In this document: positions 22,691 to 33,525 of the stretch, piece after piece
Numbering within the stretch: position 1 is the stretch's first letter
Layout of the letters: every line of letters begins with the position of its first letter
Assembly: GCF_035046485.1 (NCBI RefSeq)
Contig: NC_085137.1
Span: forward strand, 19,249,346-19,313,345
DNA from: Aedes albopictus
Lineage: Eukaryota > Arthropoda > Insecta > Diptera > Culicidae
Direction: 5' to 3'
DNA length: 64,000 bases
Position numbers and translations under genes: made by a program
Notes under the pieces: model-generated
Database searches by the model: none
Told to the model about the DNA's origin: nothing
The model's input: only the letters and a program-made list of their open reading frames with translations

Positions 22691-25600
22691 ATTTTTCCAG
22701 GGATGCAGAAGTTCCTGGAGTAATGCCTGGAGCATTAGAGAAATTTTTGATGAAATTCCCAGATAAATTTCTAGAAGAATTCCCAGAGGGATTTCTGGAG
22801 GAATTTCAGGAGGAATTCTTGGAGGAATCTCACGGAAGAATTCTTAGAGGAATCCCTGCAGGAATTTCTGGTATATTCTTGGAGGAATTTTTGGTGGAAT
22901 TTCTAGAAGAACCCGTGAAATAACTCCTGGACGAATTTCTAGAGGAATCCCTGGAGTTGAAATCCATGGATTAATTCCTAGAGGAAACCTGAAAGAATTT
23001 CCGGAGGAATCCCTTGGAAAACTTCCTATAGAATTTCCTGAAGAATCTCCTGAAAGAATATTGGATGCAATCTCTAAAGGATTTCCTGCAGAAATGCCTG
23101 GAGGAATGCTGTAGGAATTTCCGAAGAAATTCCTGGAGGGATTCCTGGATCAATTTTTGAAGAAATTCCTGTAAGAATTTCTGAAGAAATACCTACGGTA
23201 AATCTTGGTGGAATTTCTTGAGGAGCCCCTGGAGACACTGCGGTAGTAATTTCTGAGGAATTCCCAGAGAAACTCCTAAAGGAATTCCTATATGAATTCC
23301 TGAAGGACTTTCTGAAGGAATTCCTGGGGTATTTCTGAAGAAACCTCATAAGGAATTCCCGCAAAATTTCTTAGAGAAATTTCTACAAAAATTCTTGAAA
23401 AAATCCCTGGAGATATTCTTGGAAAGAACCCTGGAGAAATCCCTGAAACAAATTTCTGGAGGAACCTTAGGAGGGATTCCTGGAGGAACTTCCGGACAAG
23501 TTCCAGGTGGAATTTCAGGAGGAATTTCTGGACAAATCTTTATAGGAAATCTTGGGGAAATTCCATGGAACTATTCATGGATGAATTCCAGGAGGAATCC
23601 CTTAATCAATTCTTTGAGGAATCCTTCAACGAATTCCTGGAAGAATCTCTAGAGGAATTCTGGAAGGAAACCATGAAGAAATTTCTGAATATATTCATAG
23701 AGAAATTCCTTAAGAAATTCCTTAAGAAATTCCTAGAGAAATTCCTAGAGGAATTCTGAGAGGAATTTCTAATGGAGTTCCAGGAGAAATTTCCAGAGGA
23801 ATTTCTGGAGGACTTACAGGAGCAATTTCAGAAGGAATTTCTGGAAGAATTACTGGAGAAATCATCGAAGGAATTTCTGGAGGAATCCATGAAATAATTC
23901 CTGGAGGAATGTGTAGAGGAAACCGCGGAGAAGAAATTCCTGGATTGATTCTTGGGGGAAACCCTGGAAGGATTTCTGGAGGCATTCCTGGAACAATTCC
24001 TGAAGGAATTGCTGTACGAGTTTCCGAAGAAATTCCTGGAGGAATTCCTGGATCCATTCCTGAATAAATTATCGAAAGTATTCCTGAAGAAATACCTGGG
24101 GTAATTTTTGGTGAAATTCGTGGTAGAACTCCTGGAGGAGTCCGTGGAGAAATGCCTGGATTAAATCCTGGAAGAATGCCAGAAGGAATACCTGGAATAA
24201 TTCTTGAATAAATTCCAGAAAGAATTTGTGGGGAAATTTTTAAAAGAATCCCTTGATGATTTCCTGGAGGATTCCTGAAAAAATATTTGAAGGAATTCCT
24301 AGAGATATCTCAGGAGGAAATCATTCAGGAATCCCAGGAAGAATTACTGGAATATTTCTTGGACAAACTCCGGGAGGAATTCTTGAGGTAATTTCTAAAT
24401 GAATCCCTGAAGGATTTTCTAGATAAATTCTTGGAGAAATTGTGGAAGTAATTTCTGAAGGAATCCTGGATTAATGCCTGGAGGAATCCCTATAGAAATC
24501 TCTGGAGGAACTTATGGAGGAATGCCTGGAGTAACCCCTGGATAAATTCCTGGAGAAATGCCTGTATCAATTCCTGGAGGAATCTCTCGAGAAATTCCTT
24601 AAGAAATCCCTGGAGGAAACCCTGGGGAATTTCCTTTAAAAATCCCTGGAGAAATTCCTGGACTAATGCCTGGAGTAATCTCTGGATACATTTCTAGATG
24701 AGTTCCTGGTGCAGTTTTCAGAAGAATTCTGGGAGCAATCTCCTGGAGTTTGGAGTTTTTAGAAGAACTCCCGAAGCAATCTCTAGATGAATTGCTGGAG
24801 AAATCCCGGGATGAGTCCATGGAGAAACTCCCAGGAGAAATTTCTAAAGAAACCTCTTGGAAAATTCCTAGAGGAATCCTTAGAGAAATTTCTAGAGAAA
24901 TTCTTGGAAGAATCCCTGGGCAAATTCTTTGAAAAATCCCTGGAGGAATCCCTGAAGCAATTTCTGGAGAAACCTCAGGAGGAATGCTTGGAAAGTTCTG
25001 GACAAATTCCTGCAGGAAGTTCTGGATGAATTCCTTGCGGAATCCAGGAAGAAATCCTCGATTAATCTGTAAGGCATTTTTTGTGGAATCCCTTGGAACT
25101 ATCCCTGGAAGAATTCTTGAATGAATTCCTGGAGGAATCTCGAGAGAAATTCTGGAAGCAGTTAATGGAGGAATTTCTGAAGAAATTCCAAAAGAAATTT
25201 CTGAAGAAATTCCAAAAGAAATTTCTGAAGAAATTCCAAGAGAAATTTCTGAAGAAACTCCAAGAGAAATTTCTGAAGAAAATCCAAGAGAAATTTCTAG
25301 AGGAATTCCCAGAGGAATTTTTGGAGGAATTCCAGGAGGAATTCCTGAAGGAATTGCGGTAGTAATTTCTGAAGGAATTCCTATGGACTTTCTGAAAGGG
25401 ATTCTTGGGGTAATACTTAAGTAACCTCTTGAGGAATTCCTGGAGGCATCCTGAATTTCTAGAGAATTACTTGGAAGAATCCCTGGGGGAATTCTTGCAA
25501 AAAAAAACCTGGAGGAATCCCTGAAACAATTTCTGGGAGAACGTCAGGAGGAATTCCTGGACAAATCTCTATAGGAAATCTTGGGGAAAATCCGTGGAAC

Positions 25601-26526
25601 TATTCATGGAAGAACTGCAGGAGGAATCCCTAAATGAATATCTTGAGAATCCCTGAATGAATTCCTGGAAGAATCTCTAGAGGAATTCTAGAAGGAATCC
25701 ATGGAGAAATTTCTGAAGGAATTCCTGGAGTAATTTTTAGAGGAATTCAGAAAGGAATTTCTGGTGGAGTTCCAGGAGGATTTTCTGGAGGAATTACTGC
25801 AGGAATCATCGGTGGAATTCCTGGAGGGATCCATGAAATAAATCCTGGAAGAATGTGCAGAGGAAACCCTAGAGAACAAATTCCTGGAAGAATTTTCGGG
25901 GGAATTCATGGAAGAATTCCTGGATCCAAACTTGAATAAATTCCTGGAGTAATTCCTGAGGAAATACCTGGGGTAATACCTGGAGAAATTCTTGGTAGAA
26001 CTCTTGCAGAAGTCTCTGGAGAAATGCCTGAATGAAATCCTAGAGGCATGCCAGGAGGAATACCAGGAATAATTCTTGAAAAAAATCTGGGAGGAATCTG
26101 AAGATTCATTCCTGATGAAATACAAATTTTGATTTCTGAGGGAATTCCAGGACGATTTTCTGAAGAATTCTCAGGGGAAATACTGAAGAAACCGCTGAAA
26201 TTCCTGAGGAAATCCTGAAATTCTGGATTTATTCCTGCGCGAGTTTCTGAAGGAATCCCAATAAGAGTTCTTCTAGAAATGTTTAAAATAATCTCGGAAT
26301 TCGTTTTTGTAAGAAAAACAGTAGAAATTTCCGGTGAATCCCTGGAGGAACTCTTGAAGTAATTTATGAAGAAACCCGATGAGGAATCCCGGAAGCAAGC
26401 CCCATTAGGAACTCTTTTTGGAATCTCAGGAGAGTTTTCTTAGCGAATACCTGGAAGAATTTTTGTAGGAATATTCCTGGATAAAAAAATGAAGAAATCA
26501 ATGTCTGCAGTAATTGTTGAAGGAAT
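22691..26526 (+). repeat. 12-bp GGAATTCCTGGA array, main part
   Basis: About 3.8 kb of degenerate 12-base units. Some patches are locally homogeneous at 24 bases, as at 25170-25300, where ATTTCTGAAGAAATTCCAAA-type pairs repeat. Most units contain GAATTC-like cores. Variation is mostly substitution with few indels, so the 12-base phase persists over long distances. The Feilai SINE interrupts it. Confidence 0.85.
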
Positions 26527-26539
26527 ACTAGGATCCCTA

Positions 26540-26719
26540 GTGGAGCGGACCTGGTGGGATGGTTAGAACACTTGACTATCACGCCGAGGACCTGGGATCG
26601 AATTCCGCTCCCGACAAACTCGCAAAATGTGAGTTCTTCCTTCGGAAGGGAAGTAAAGCGTGGGTCCCGAGATCAACTAGCCTAGGGCTAAAAAATCTCG
26701 TTAATACAGATACAAAAAA
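26540..26719 (+). mobile_element. Feilai-type SINE
   Basis: A 13-bp TSD, ACTAGGATCCCTA, lies at 26527-26539 and 26720-26732. The body opens with a tRNA-like head (GGTTAGAACACTTGACTATC, then GGGATCGAATTCC as B box), continues with TTCCTTCGGAAGGGAAGTAAAG and GGTCCCGAGATCAACTAGCC, and ends CTCGTTAATACAGATACAAAAA. This matches the Aedes SINE family Feilai as I know it. One strong species clue for the window. Confidence 0.9.
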
Positions 26720-26732
26720 ACTAGGATCCCTA

Positions 26733-27115
26733 AAGATTTTTTGTACAAATTCTTCAAGCAATTCTTGGAGTGTTTTTTAAGAATCTCTAAGTAAAATTTT
26801 CTAAAAGAATTTCTGAAAACATTCCTGCAGAAATACTTCGAATCATTCCAGATGTAATTATTGGTGAATCTCTTGTGGAATTTTGGAAGGCATATATGGA
26901 GATATCCCTGTAGAAATCTCTGAATACCTGCAGAAATACCTTAAAGGATTTCTGGAGAAATTCCTGAAGGAAACTGCGAAAAAAGCACTGGAACAATTAC
27001 TGGAGGAACCTCTAAAGATATCCCAAGACAAATCCCCGAAAAAATGTCTAGTGGAATCCCTAGATGAATTCTTGATTGAATTTCTGGAAGAAGCCAAGAT
27101 GGAATCACTGAATTA
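26733..27115 (+). repeat. 12-bp array, last part
   Basis: Continuation of the same GGAATTCCTGGA-type units after the SINE, ending before the right terminus of the hAT-like element. The terminus (27120-27320) is AT-rich, then C-rich (GGCCCCCCCTGGGCCCCC) before the TIR. Confidence 0.8.
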
Positions 27116-28689
27116 AGCTATGGAAAAAAATCTTGGAGGAATTGTTCGTACTCATATAGTTTACAAAACTATGAACAAATCTGAAACAGTCATTTTGATT
27201 ACTCAAAACTACAATACTGATTTGCATATTCACATATCGGGCGCCCATCCCGCTTAAAATTCATCTCAGGTCAGGCCCCCCCTGGGCCCCCTCCAGAAAA
27301 AAATCCTAGTTACGCCAATGGTAATCTGCCCCATTCACAAGAAAGGCGACCATTTGGAATGTGAGAACTTCAAGGCGATCACTATTTTGAATGCTGCCTA
27401 CAAAGTGCTATCCCAGATCATCTTCCGTCGTCTGTCACCTAAAACAAATGAGTTCGTGGGAAGTTATCAAGCCGGTTTCATCGACGGCCGGTCGACAACG
27501 GACCAGATCTTTACCGTACGGCAAATCCTCCAGAAATGCCGTGAATACCAGGTCCCAACGCACCACCTGTTCATCGACTTCAAAGCGGCATACGATAGTA
27601 TCGACCGCGCAGAGCTATGGAGAATCATGGACGAAAACGGCTTTCCTGGGAAGCTGACTAGACTGATTAAAGCAACGATGGACGGTGTGCAAAACTGCGT
27701 AAGGGTTTCGGGTGAACTATCCAGTTCATTCGTATCTCGCCTGGGACTGCGACAAGGTGACGGACTCTCATGTCTACTCTTCAACATCGCGCTGGAAGGT
27801 GTGATGCGACGAGCCGGGCTCAACAGCCGGGGAACGATTTTCACAAAATCCGGTCAATTTGTGTGCTTTGCGGACGACATGGACATTATCGCTAGAACAT
27901 TTGGAACGGTGGCAGAACTGTACACCCGCCTGAAACGCGAAGCAGCAAAGGTCGGACTGGTGGTGAATGCCTCAAAAACAAAGTACATGCTGGTAGGCGG
28001 AACCGAACACGACCGGATCCGTCTGGGTAGTAATGTTACGATAGACGGGGATACTTTCGAGGTGGTGGAGGAATTCGTCTACCTCGGATCCTTACTGACG
28101 GCTGACAACAACGTGAGCCGTGAAATTCGGAGGCGCATCATCAGCGGAAGTCGGGCCTTCTACGGGCTCCAGAAGAAACTGCGGTCGAAAAAGATTCACC
28201 CACGCACCAAATGCACCATGTACAAAACGCTAATAAGACCGGTGATCCTCTACGGGCACGAGACATGGACCATCCTCGAGGAGGACCTACAAGCACTCGG
28301 AGTTTTCGAGCGACGCGTGCTAAGAACGATCTTCGGCGGTGTGCAGGAGAACGGTGTATGGCGGAGAAGGATGAACCACGAGCTCGCTGCACTTTATGGC
28401 GAACCCAGCATCCAGAAGGTGGCCAAAGCCGGAAGGATACGGTGGGCAGGGCATGTTGCAAGAATGCCGGACAACAACCCTGCAAAGCTGGTGTTTGCAA
28501 CGGATCCGGTTGGCACAAGAAGGCGTGGAGCGCAGAGAGCACGATGGGCGGACCAGGTGGAGCGTGACTTGACGAGCATTGGGCGCGACCGAGGATGGAG
28601 AGCGGCAGCCACAAACCGAGTATTGTGGCGTACTATTGTTGATTATGTCTTGTCTTAATGATGTTGAACAAATAAATGTATGTATGTAT

Positions 28690-29143
28690 GGGACAATATG
28701 GGGCACGGTGAATGGAGACCATTGATTTTTAGGGTACCCATTCACCGTGCCTTTTTGTTTCAATTAAAAAGTACTTTCTTGTTAAACTTGCTTCGGTAAT
28801 GCAAAATACATACCTAATATGTGAATTTAATTGCTTCTTGGTGGAATAAAAACGTTACTACATTTAGTTTATCGCTTAAATCACCTTAGCGCAGTTTTCG
28901 TTTTTTCACTATGAATGCAGTGAACGAGCAGAAACCCGCTTCATTTAAACACACTTTAGTGTCAAAATGATACTTTTAAATGTTTCTAATGAGCGTTTTG
29001 ACATGGTAACAATACATTAGTGTTGTATTGTTGAAATTGAAGGGAAATTGTCATATCATTCAATCATAATATGGAAATAATGAAAAAATATTCGAAGGCA
29101 CACGGTGAATGGAGCCCCCACGGTGGATGGCGCCTTGACGGTA
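28690..29143. other. right terminal portion of the 13.3-kb element
   Basis: Non-coding. It has a small palindrome, GGCACGGTGAATGG...CCCATTCACCGTGCC, at 28700-28754, and two further CACGGTGRATGG motifs beside the TIR at 29101 and 29117. Confidence 0.6.
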
Positions 29144-29260
29144 ATCAAAATCCGAATTTTTAACTCGAACGTGAAATCTGTGCTGCTATACGCCAGTGAA
29201 ACCTGGTGTGTATCAGTGGAGAACACTCAACGGCTGCAGGTCTTCATCAATAGATGCCTG

Positions 29261-31249
29261 CACGGTGCTTCATTTACCGTTATTATCAAAAAAAATATAC
29301 CATCAAAACCTGAAACGCCATTCTCTTTCTTCATCATTCCTACACCTCTGGACAAATTTTTAAAAAAATCGTTAGACGAAATTTTGAATTACGCCCTTTT
29401 AAAGGGCCTAACCCCTAAAAATCAGGGTTTCTATAGAACAACATCATATTTCATAACAGAAGCATGTATCTGCCATCAAAATTTGAAGCGCCATTCTCTT
29501 TCTTTATCATTTCTACACCTCTGAACAAATTTTGAAAATAATCGTTTGACGAATTTTTGAGTTACGCCCTTTTAAAGGGCCTAACCCCTAAAAAATGAGG
29601 GTTTCTATAGAAAAACATCATATTTCATAACAGAAGCATGCTTCTGACAACAAAATTTGAAACGCCATTCTCTTTCTCTATCATTCCTTCACCTCTAGAT
29701 AAATTTTGAAAATAATCGTTGGACGAAATTTTGAGTTACGTCCTTTTAAAGGGCCTTACCTCTAAAAAAATAGGGGTTTCTATAGAATACCATCATATTT
29801 CATAACAGAAGTATGCTTCAAAAGCCAAAATAATGAACAGTATCATTAATAATGCTGTAATACTATGCACTAATATTGAATGCATTGTGTATAAAAATTA
29901 GCCATAACGCCAGTATAAGGGAAGTATTCTTTAACCTGTAGGATACGGACGTTGTTGGCTTCATTTACTATTATAGCCAGAACAACATACAATGAAAAAC
30001 ATAAACGACAGTTCATTTACTTTTTCATTTATATAGTTAATGCACACCCATAAACTGAATTTCAAAAATAATGTTGGTCAAATTCTCCAGTTACGCCCAT
30101 TTGAACGTCACAAGTACATATAGTAGAATTATTATAAAACTTAGTTTCATTTAATCACGTTTATTCTTCGGTAACGTAGTTTAGCAGTTAAATATAGAAC
30201 TATCATTACAATTGATCATCTCAATCCTTAGTTTTGTATGTTTATTAATTGAAAACAGCAATCACCATTAAATCTAACGAATGAGATAGGCACATGCCAT
30301 CGCTTGTTTTGTCTTTAAAAAAGCAATACAAAAAACTTACGTCCCACGCTAAGAATGGCAATTGATACAAACATGATTGCTTCCTACATGTTTGAAAATA
30401 CTTCCCTTATATTAGCGTAATGGCCAATTTGTATACAAACATCAATACAAATAGCCAATATTGACGCATAGTATCAAATTGTAGCATTATTAATAATACG
30501 TTTTATTATTTGGGACTTCAAGGCATGCTTTTGTTACGAAATATGATGATTTTCTATAGAAACCCTGATTTTTTAGAGGTTTGGCCCTTTAAAAGGGCGT
30601 AACTCAGAATTTCGTCCAACAATTATTTTAAAATTTGTTCAGAAGTGTAGGAAAGATAAAGAAGGAGCAAGGAGTTTCAGGCTTTGATGGCAGAAGCATG
30701 CTTCTGTTATGAAATATGATGGTATTCTATAAAAACCCCTATTTTTTAGGGGTAAGGCCCTTTAAAAGGGCGTAACTCAAAATTTCGTCTAACGATTATT
30801 TTAAAAATTTATCCAGAGGTGTAGGAATGATAAAGAGAGAGAATGGCGTTTCAAATTTTGTTGGCAGAAGCATGCTTCTGTTATGAAATATGATGTTTTT
30901 CTATAGAAACGCTCATTTTTTAGGGGTTAGGCCCTTTATAAGGGCGTAACTCAAAAATTCGTCAAACGATTATTTTCAAAATTTGTCCAGAGGTGTAGAA
31001 ATGATAAAGAAAGAGAATGGCGCTTCAAATTTTGATGGCAGAAACATGCTTCTGTTATGAAATATGATGTTTTTCTATAGAAACCCTGATTTTTAGGGGT
31101 TAGGCCCTTTAAAAGGGCGTAACTCAAAATTTCGTCTAACGATTTTTTTAAAAATTTGTCCAGAGGTGTAGGAATGATGAAGGAAGAGAATGGCGTTTCA
31201 GGTTTTGATGGTATATTTTTTTGATAATAACGGTAAATGAAGCACCGTG
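29261..31249. mobile_element. fold-back element with ~180-bp internal repeats and CACGGTG ends
   Basis: The ends are CACGGTGCTTCATTTACCG and its inverse, with a 5-bp TSD GCCTG (29256-29260 and 31250-31254). The left arm holds about three ~180-bp units (from about 29315, 29500, 29661), and the right arm about four inverted ones (about 30525-31195). Each unit has CGCCCTTTTAAAGGGCCTAACCCC and ATCATATTTCATAACAGAAGC. The centre (29830-30520) is also partly self-complementary. A 5-bp GC-rich TSD with CAC-type heptamer ends suggests a non-autonomous relative of Transib, whose termini resemble the RAG heptamer. This is inference. It splits the RTE RT exactly between codons for NRCL and RYI. Confidence 0.75.
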
Positions 31250-31612
31250 GCCTGCGGTATATAATTCGTGCATGATGGCCTCACAATTGGATCTCCAACG
31301 TGGAGCTCCATCGTCGATGTCGTCAAAAGCTGATAGCGACATAAATTCGGGAGCGAAAGTGGAGGTGGGTCGGCCACACTCTATGCAGGGGCGGAAACGT
31401 AATCTGCAAGCAAGCGTTAGATTGGAACCCAGCAGGACATCGCCGCAGCAGAGGCAGACCCAGAGGTTCATGACGGCGCAGCCTCAACAACGAAATCAAG
31501 CAAGTAGACAGAAATTTGACCAGGCCACAGGTCAAGGCGATGGCTGGCAATCGCCCAGGATGGAAATCTTTCAATTCGGCCCTCTGCACCACCGTGGGTG
31601 CCCAGGACTGAA
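31250..31612 (+). pseudogene. RTE-like RT, C-terminal fragment
   Basis: This continues the piece at 29150-29260 (KIRIFNSNVKSVLLYASETWCVSV) after removal of the fold-back element. Blocks are YIIRA, NVELHRRC, GHRRRGRPRGS and RRSLNNEIKQVDRNLTRPQVKAMAGN, ending GAQD with a stop near 31612. One or more internal stops (for example after RA and RGS) show decay. It is the 3' coding end of the split RTE element. Confidence 0.7.
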
Positions 31613-31772
31613 AGTAAGTAAATTTCTGTGCCTGTCATTGTGAGGTAAGTACAACAATTCATACACCATGCCCAGGGAGTCGAAAAAATGTTCCCGACCG
31701 GAACTTGAATCGAACCCGTCGTCTCCGGATTGGTGATCCATAGCATTAACCACTAGGCTAAATGAAGACCCC
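31613..31772 (-). mobile_element. tRNA-headed SINE
   Basis: On the minus strand from 31772, TTTAGCCTAGTGGTTAATGC is a strong A box, and GGGTTCGATTCAAG about 35 bases on is a strong B box. The body continues CCCTGGGCATGGTGTATG to TTTACTTACTTTCAG and abuts the 3' end of the RTE coding region. It is a different family from the Feilai copy. The family was not identified. Confidence 0.65.
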
Positions 31773-33217
31773 TAACTAGTGGGGTTACCTATCCAAACTT
31801 TCACCGTTCCATTTGTAATCTGATCAAAAACTGCCTACCAGTCAGATTTTGTATGACAAGTCCCATATTTGTCCGCATAGTTATATCTAACTTTTCTCAC
31901 GAAAATCCATACCCCACGCCTTGCGATTGTTGTCCCAATCATAACAATTTTCTGCTCTCTTCGTGATTGCAATGATGGCACAAAACCCACGTAAAGCGAT
32001 TTTATTCACGTTTTCTCATTTTCTTCGCCAAATTGAAGTTCATGATCATCATTTTTCATCTTTCATTTTTGTGAACTTTTCATTTCGGGCTCACTCACGC
32101 GCGCGCGCGCGCGCCCGCAACTCTCTCAAGCTAAACTACAAGCGAACCAATTGCACCGATGGAAATGCGCGCGCAAACGACAGCACATTTTACCCTAGAC
32201 TGCATCAGCCACTACCAACGAGCGGCGAAAACAAAACTCTTTTGCTCTTTGGCTTGGTCGGTCGGCTCGGATAATGCAGTCAATTTTTCATTGGAAACAT
32301 CACGCAGCTCTTCAACCCCTGCCCGGATGGCGGCGCGGACAGCATTAGTTCGACAGAATACGATTTTCCTTTTGTTTGAGTTTTCCTTTTTTTTGCAATT
32401 AACAATTTCGGAGAAAAGGTAGGTACACGTTTTTGAGAGCTTGTTATGGAAAGCGAAAACCGATTTACCTCCAAAGGGGGTCCTCCACTACTGACTGCAC
32501 TGCACTGTTCGTCCATTTGCGGCAGGTTTATGGGAACATGCAGGGCCCGGCCCGCGTGACCCATCCGAAAGTGGAATCCGCGTTTGATCTTCAGTTGATC
32601 CAGAAATCGCATTTCCCCGCGCGAAGTTCCTGTTTCTCGAAGTAAGCCGATTTCACTTGCACTATCTAAATCGAACAAGAGAGACCTTGGACTAGGTGAT
32701 CAGCTTCCCAAGATATGCAAATCGTTCGGAACCGGTTGGCGAAACGCGATGGTCGGTAAAACTGGAGCAAGTCCAGCGTACATATGTACAATTCGATGGG
32801 GAGATGCGTGATATCCAGAGGGGCAATCTCACGCGTGCTAGCAACGATGCTGTTCCGGCGGATTTCTAACTACGCGAGGGTATCATAATCGATTAATTAC
32901 ACGCTCCAGCTAATCAGGTTGTCTTCGGCGAAGCATGCTTAGGGCGGTGACCGCAAATGATATGATTGATGACCGGTGTAAGGAAATTGGACTCGTGACA
33001 GAACTAATTGCCGTGTTGGAAGAAAAAAGTCAGCTGTTTTTGATGTGGTCAAACATGTGATGCGCAGCCGATGGGGCGAACATCCTGCCATCGACCTAGT
33101 TATGCTTTAATGTGATTGAAACTTTCACCAATAGCTTATTTAGTATATTTCGATTTAAATTTTATCGTATTATGAAGGTTGTCAAGTTAATTTGCTAAAT
33201 ATACCAATGTAAATTAG
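31773..33217. other. unassigned, possibly non-repetitive sequence
   Basis: I see no transposon signature. A CG dinucleotide run lies at about 32098-32114, and moderately GC-rich sequence at 32150-32900 has short unsupported frames. It could be host promoter or exon sequence. Confidence 0.3.
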
Positions 33218-33525
33218 CACGGTAAAGACTGGTTATTTGGCGCAATTCAGATCCCATTGAGATCCATTAGCCTCTACCCAGCAACTCCGATCTCGGCATT
33301 CTGTAAGTGTTATGTTAAGGGTTTCTTATCGACGCTCGAGTTCCAGGGAAGGACTCTTAGCTCAACTGTGCACTATGTCCCTCCGCAAAGTGCTGATCTC
33401 TCAACTTCATTGGGAGCGCTCGCAAACCAGCCGATCTACTAAAAAGCAGCGGATTCGTTCGTCATCGTAACCCTGCAGGAGGTGTGTTGGACAGGATCCA
33501 TGGTGCGAACGTTTAGAGGTAATCA

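Larger units (their letters stand above)
19472..27320. mobile_element. 7.85-kb hAT-like TIR element filled with 12-bp repeats
   Basis: An 8-bp TSD, GTAATCTG, lies at 19464-19471 and 27321-27328. Perfect TIRs CATTGGCGTAACTAG are followed just inside by G- and C-tracts (GGGGGGGCCAGG, CAGGCCCCCCCC). An 8-bp duplication and CA...TG ends are hAT-type features. The interior has no transposase. It contains a TA-flanked fold-back (19561-20514), a palindrome (about 20600-20745), a 12-bp tandem array (about 21480-27115), a palindromic MITE (22333-22690) and a Feilai SINE. The element at 58947-63694 is built the same way. It interrupts the JAM1-like RT precisely within one TSD. Confidence 0.75.
17799..28658 (+). 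pseudogene. RTE endonuclease-reverse transcriptase, interrupted by a 7.8-kb insertion
   Basis: The open frame starts after a stop at 17796 and has no ATG until 17994, although conserved coding (LGTWNCRSLNF, VALQEVCWTG) precedes it, so the natural start may be further upstream or non-AUG. Endonuclease motifs: TWN near 17894, QE near 17988, GDLNAQVG near 18306, SDHYLVM near 18586. The linker has an Arg/Lys/Glu-rich stretch. RT begins with NKAAGKDGIAAELIK near 19331 and breaks at VIC (19470). After the insertion it resumes at VICPIHKKGD (27321) and contains FIDFKAAYDSID, LRQGDGLSCLLFNIAL, CFADDMDII (FADD 27867-27878), YLGSLL, ETW and the C-terminal GRIRWAGHVARMPDN block, stopping at 28658. Apart from the insertion I see no stop or frameshift. 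It is classed as a pseudogene because of the insertion. Confidence 0.8.
17490..28686 (+). mobile_element. JAM1-like RTE retrotransposon, near full length, split by a hAT-like element
   Basis: The 11-bp direct repeat TATGGGACAAT lies at 17479-17489 and 28687-28697. Between them, excluding the inserted 19472-27320 element, are about 3.35 kb, the usual size of an RTE element. A 5' UTR begins GGGACGGTAAAGGCTGGG, one ORF encodes endonuclease and RT, and the 3' end is the short tandem tail AATAAATGTATGTATGTATG, characteristic of RTE rather than poly(A). A second, decayed copy with the same 5' end lies at 33218. JAM1 is the RTE family known from Aedes. The name is by resemblance only. Confidence 0.8.
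15854..29143. mobile_element. 13.3-kb TIR element with 7-bp TSD and repeated CCATTCACCGTG motifs
   Basis: The left end TACCGTCAAGGCACCATTC is mirrored at the right by GATGGCGCCTTGACGGTA. Over 26 bases the TIRs differ at two positions. The flanks are ATCAAAA (15847-15853 and 29144-29150). The word CCATTCACCGTG, or its inverse with at most one change, occurs near 15866, 17299, 17325, 28702, 28739, 29101 and 29117, all in the terminal portions, which looks like clustered transposase-binding sites. The terminal portions are about 1.6 kb (left) and 0.45 kb (right). The interior is occupied by the JAM1-like RTE. No transposase gene is visible, so it is non-autonomous. The superfamily is uncertain. 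Confidence 0.7.
12540..31612 (+). mobile_element. old RTE-like retrotransposon split by four insertions
   Basis: Pieces of one element lie at about 12540-12618, 14803-15205, about 15795-15853, 29144-29260 and 31250-31612. Read in that order they give consecutive blocks of one RT protein: WMQGVLVKVPKKGEL, then NWRG, FRGGRSYVDH and FIDYEKAFDRL, then PLLFLI, then LYASETWCVSVENTQRLQVFINRCL, then the C-terminal RPRGS*RRSLNNEIKQVDR block ending at 31612. Where a TSD can be read, the joins are exact in frame, for example across 12618/14810 and 29260/31255. The segment holding the catalytic YADD is absent between 15853 and 29144, so it was deleted before or during that insertion. RTE-type assignment rests on the C-terminal block and the ETW motif. 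Confidence 0.7.

Noticed and set aside
23565..25362. Open frames with FLEEFLKKFQKK-like or IPGGIPG-like peptides, resembling coiled-coil or silk-like proteins
   Set aside because: They are translations of the 12-bp array. Several frames on both strands are open at once because the unit is stop-poor and a multiple of three. There is no start context, domain or splice structure.
31963..32274. 103-codon frame with an Arg-Ala repeat near the CG run
   Set aside because: The repeat is the translation of a CG microsatellite. No domain or conservation is visible.
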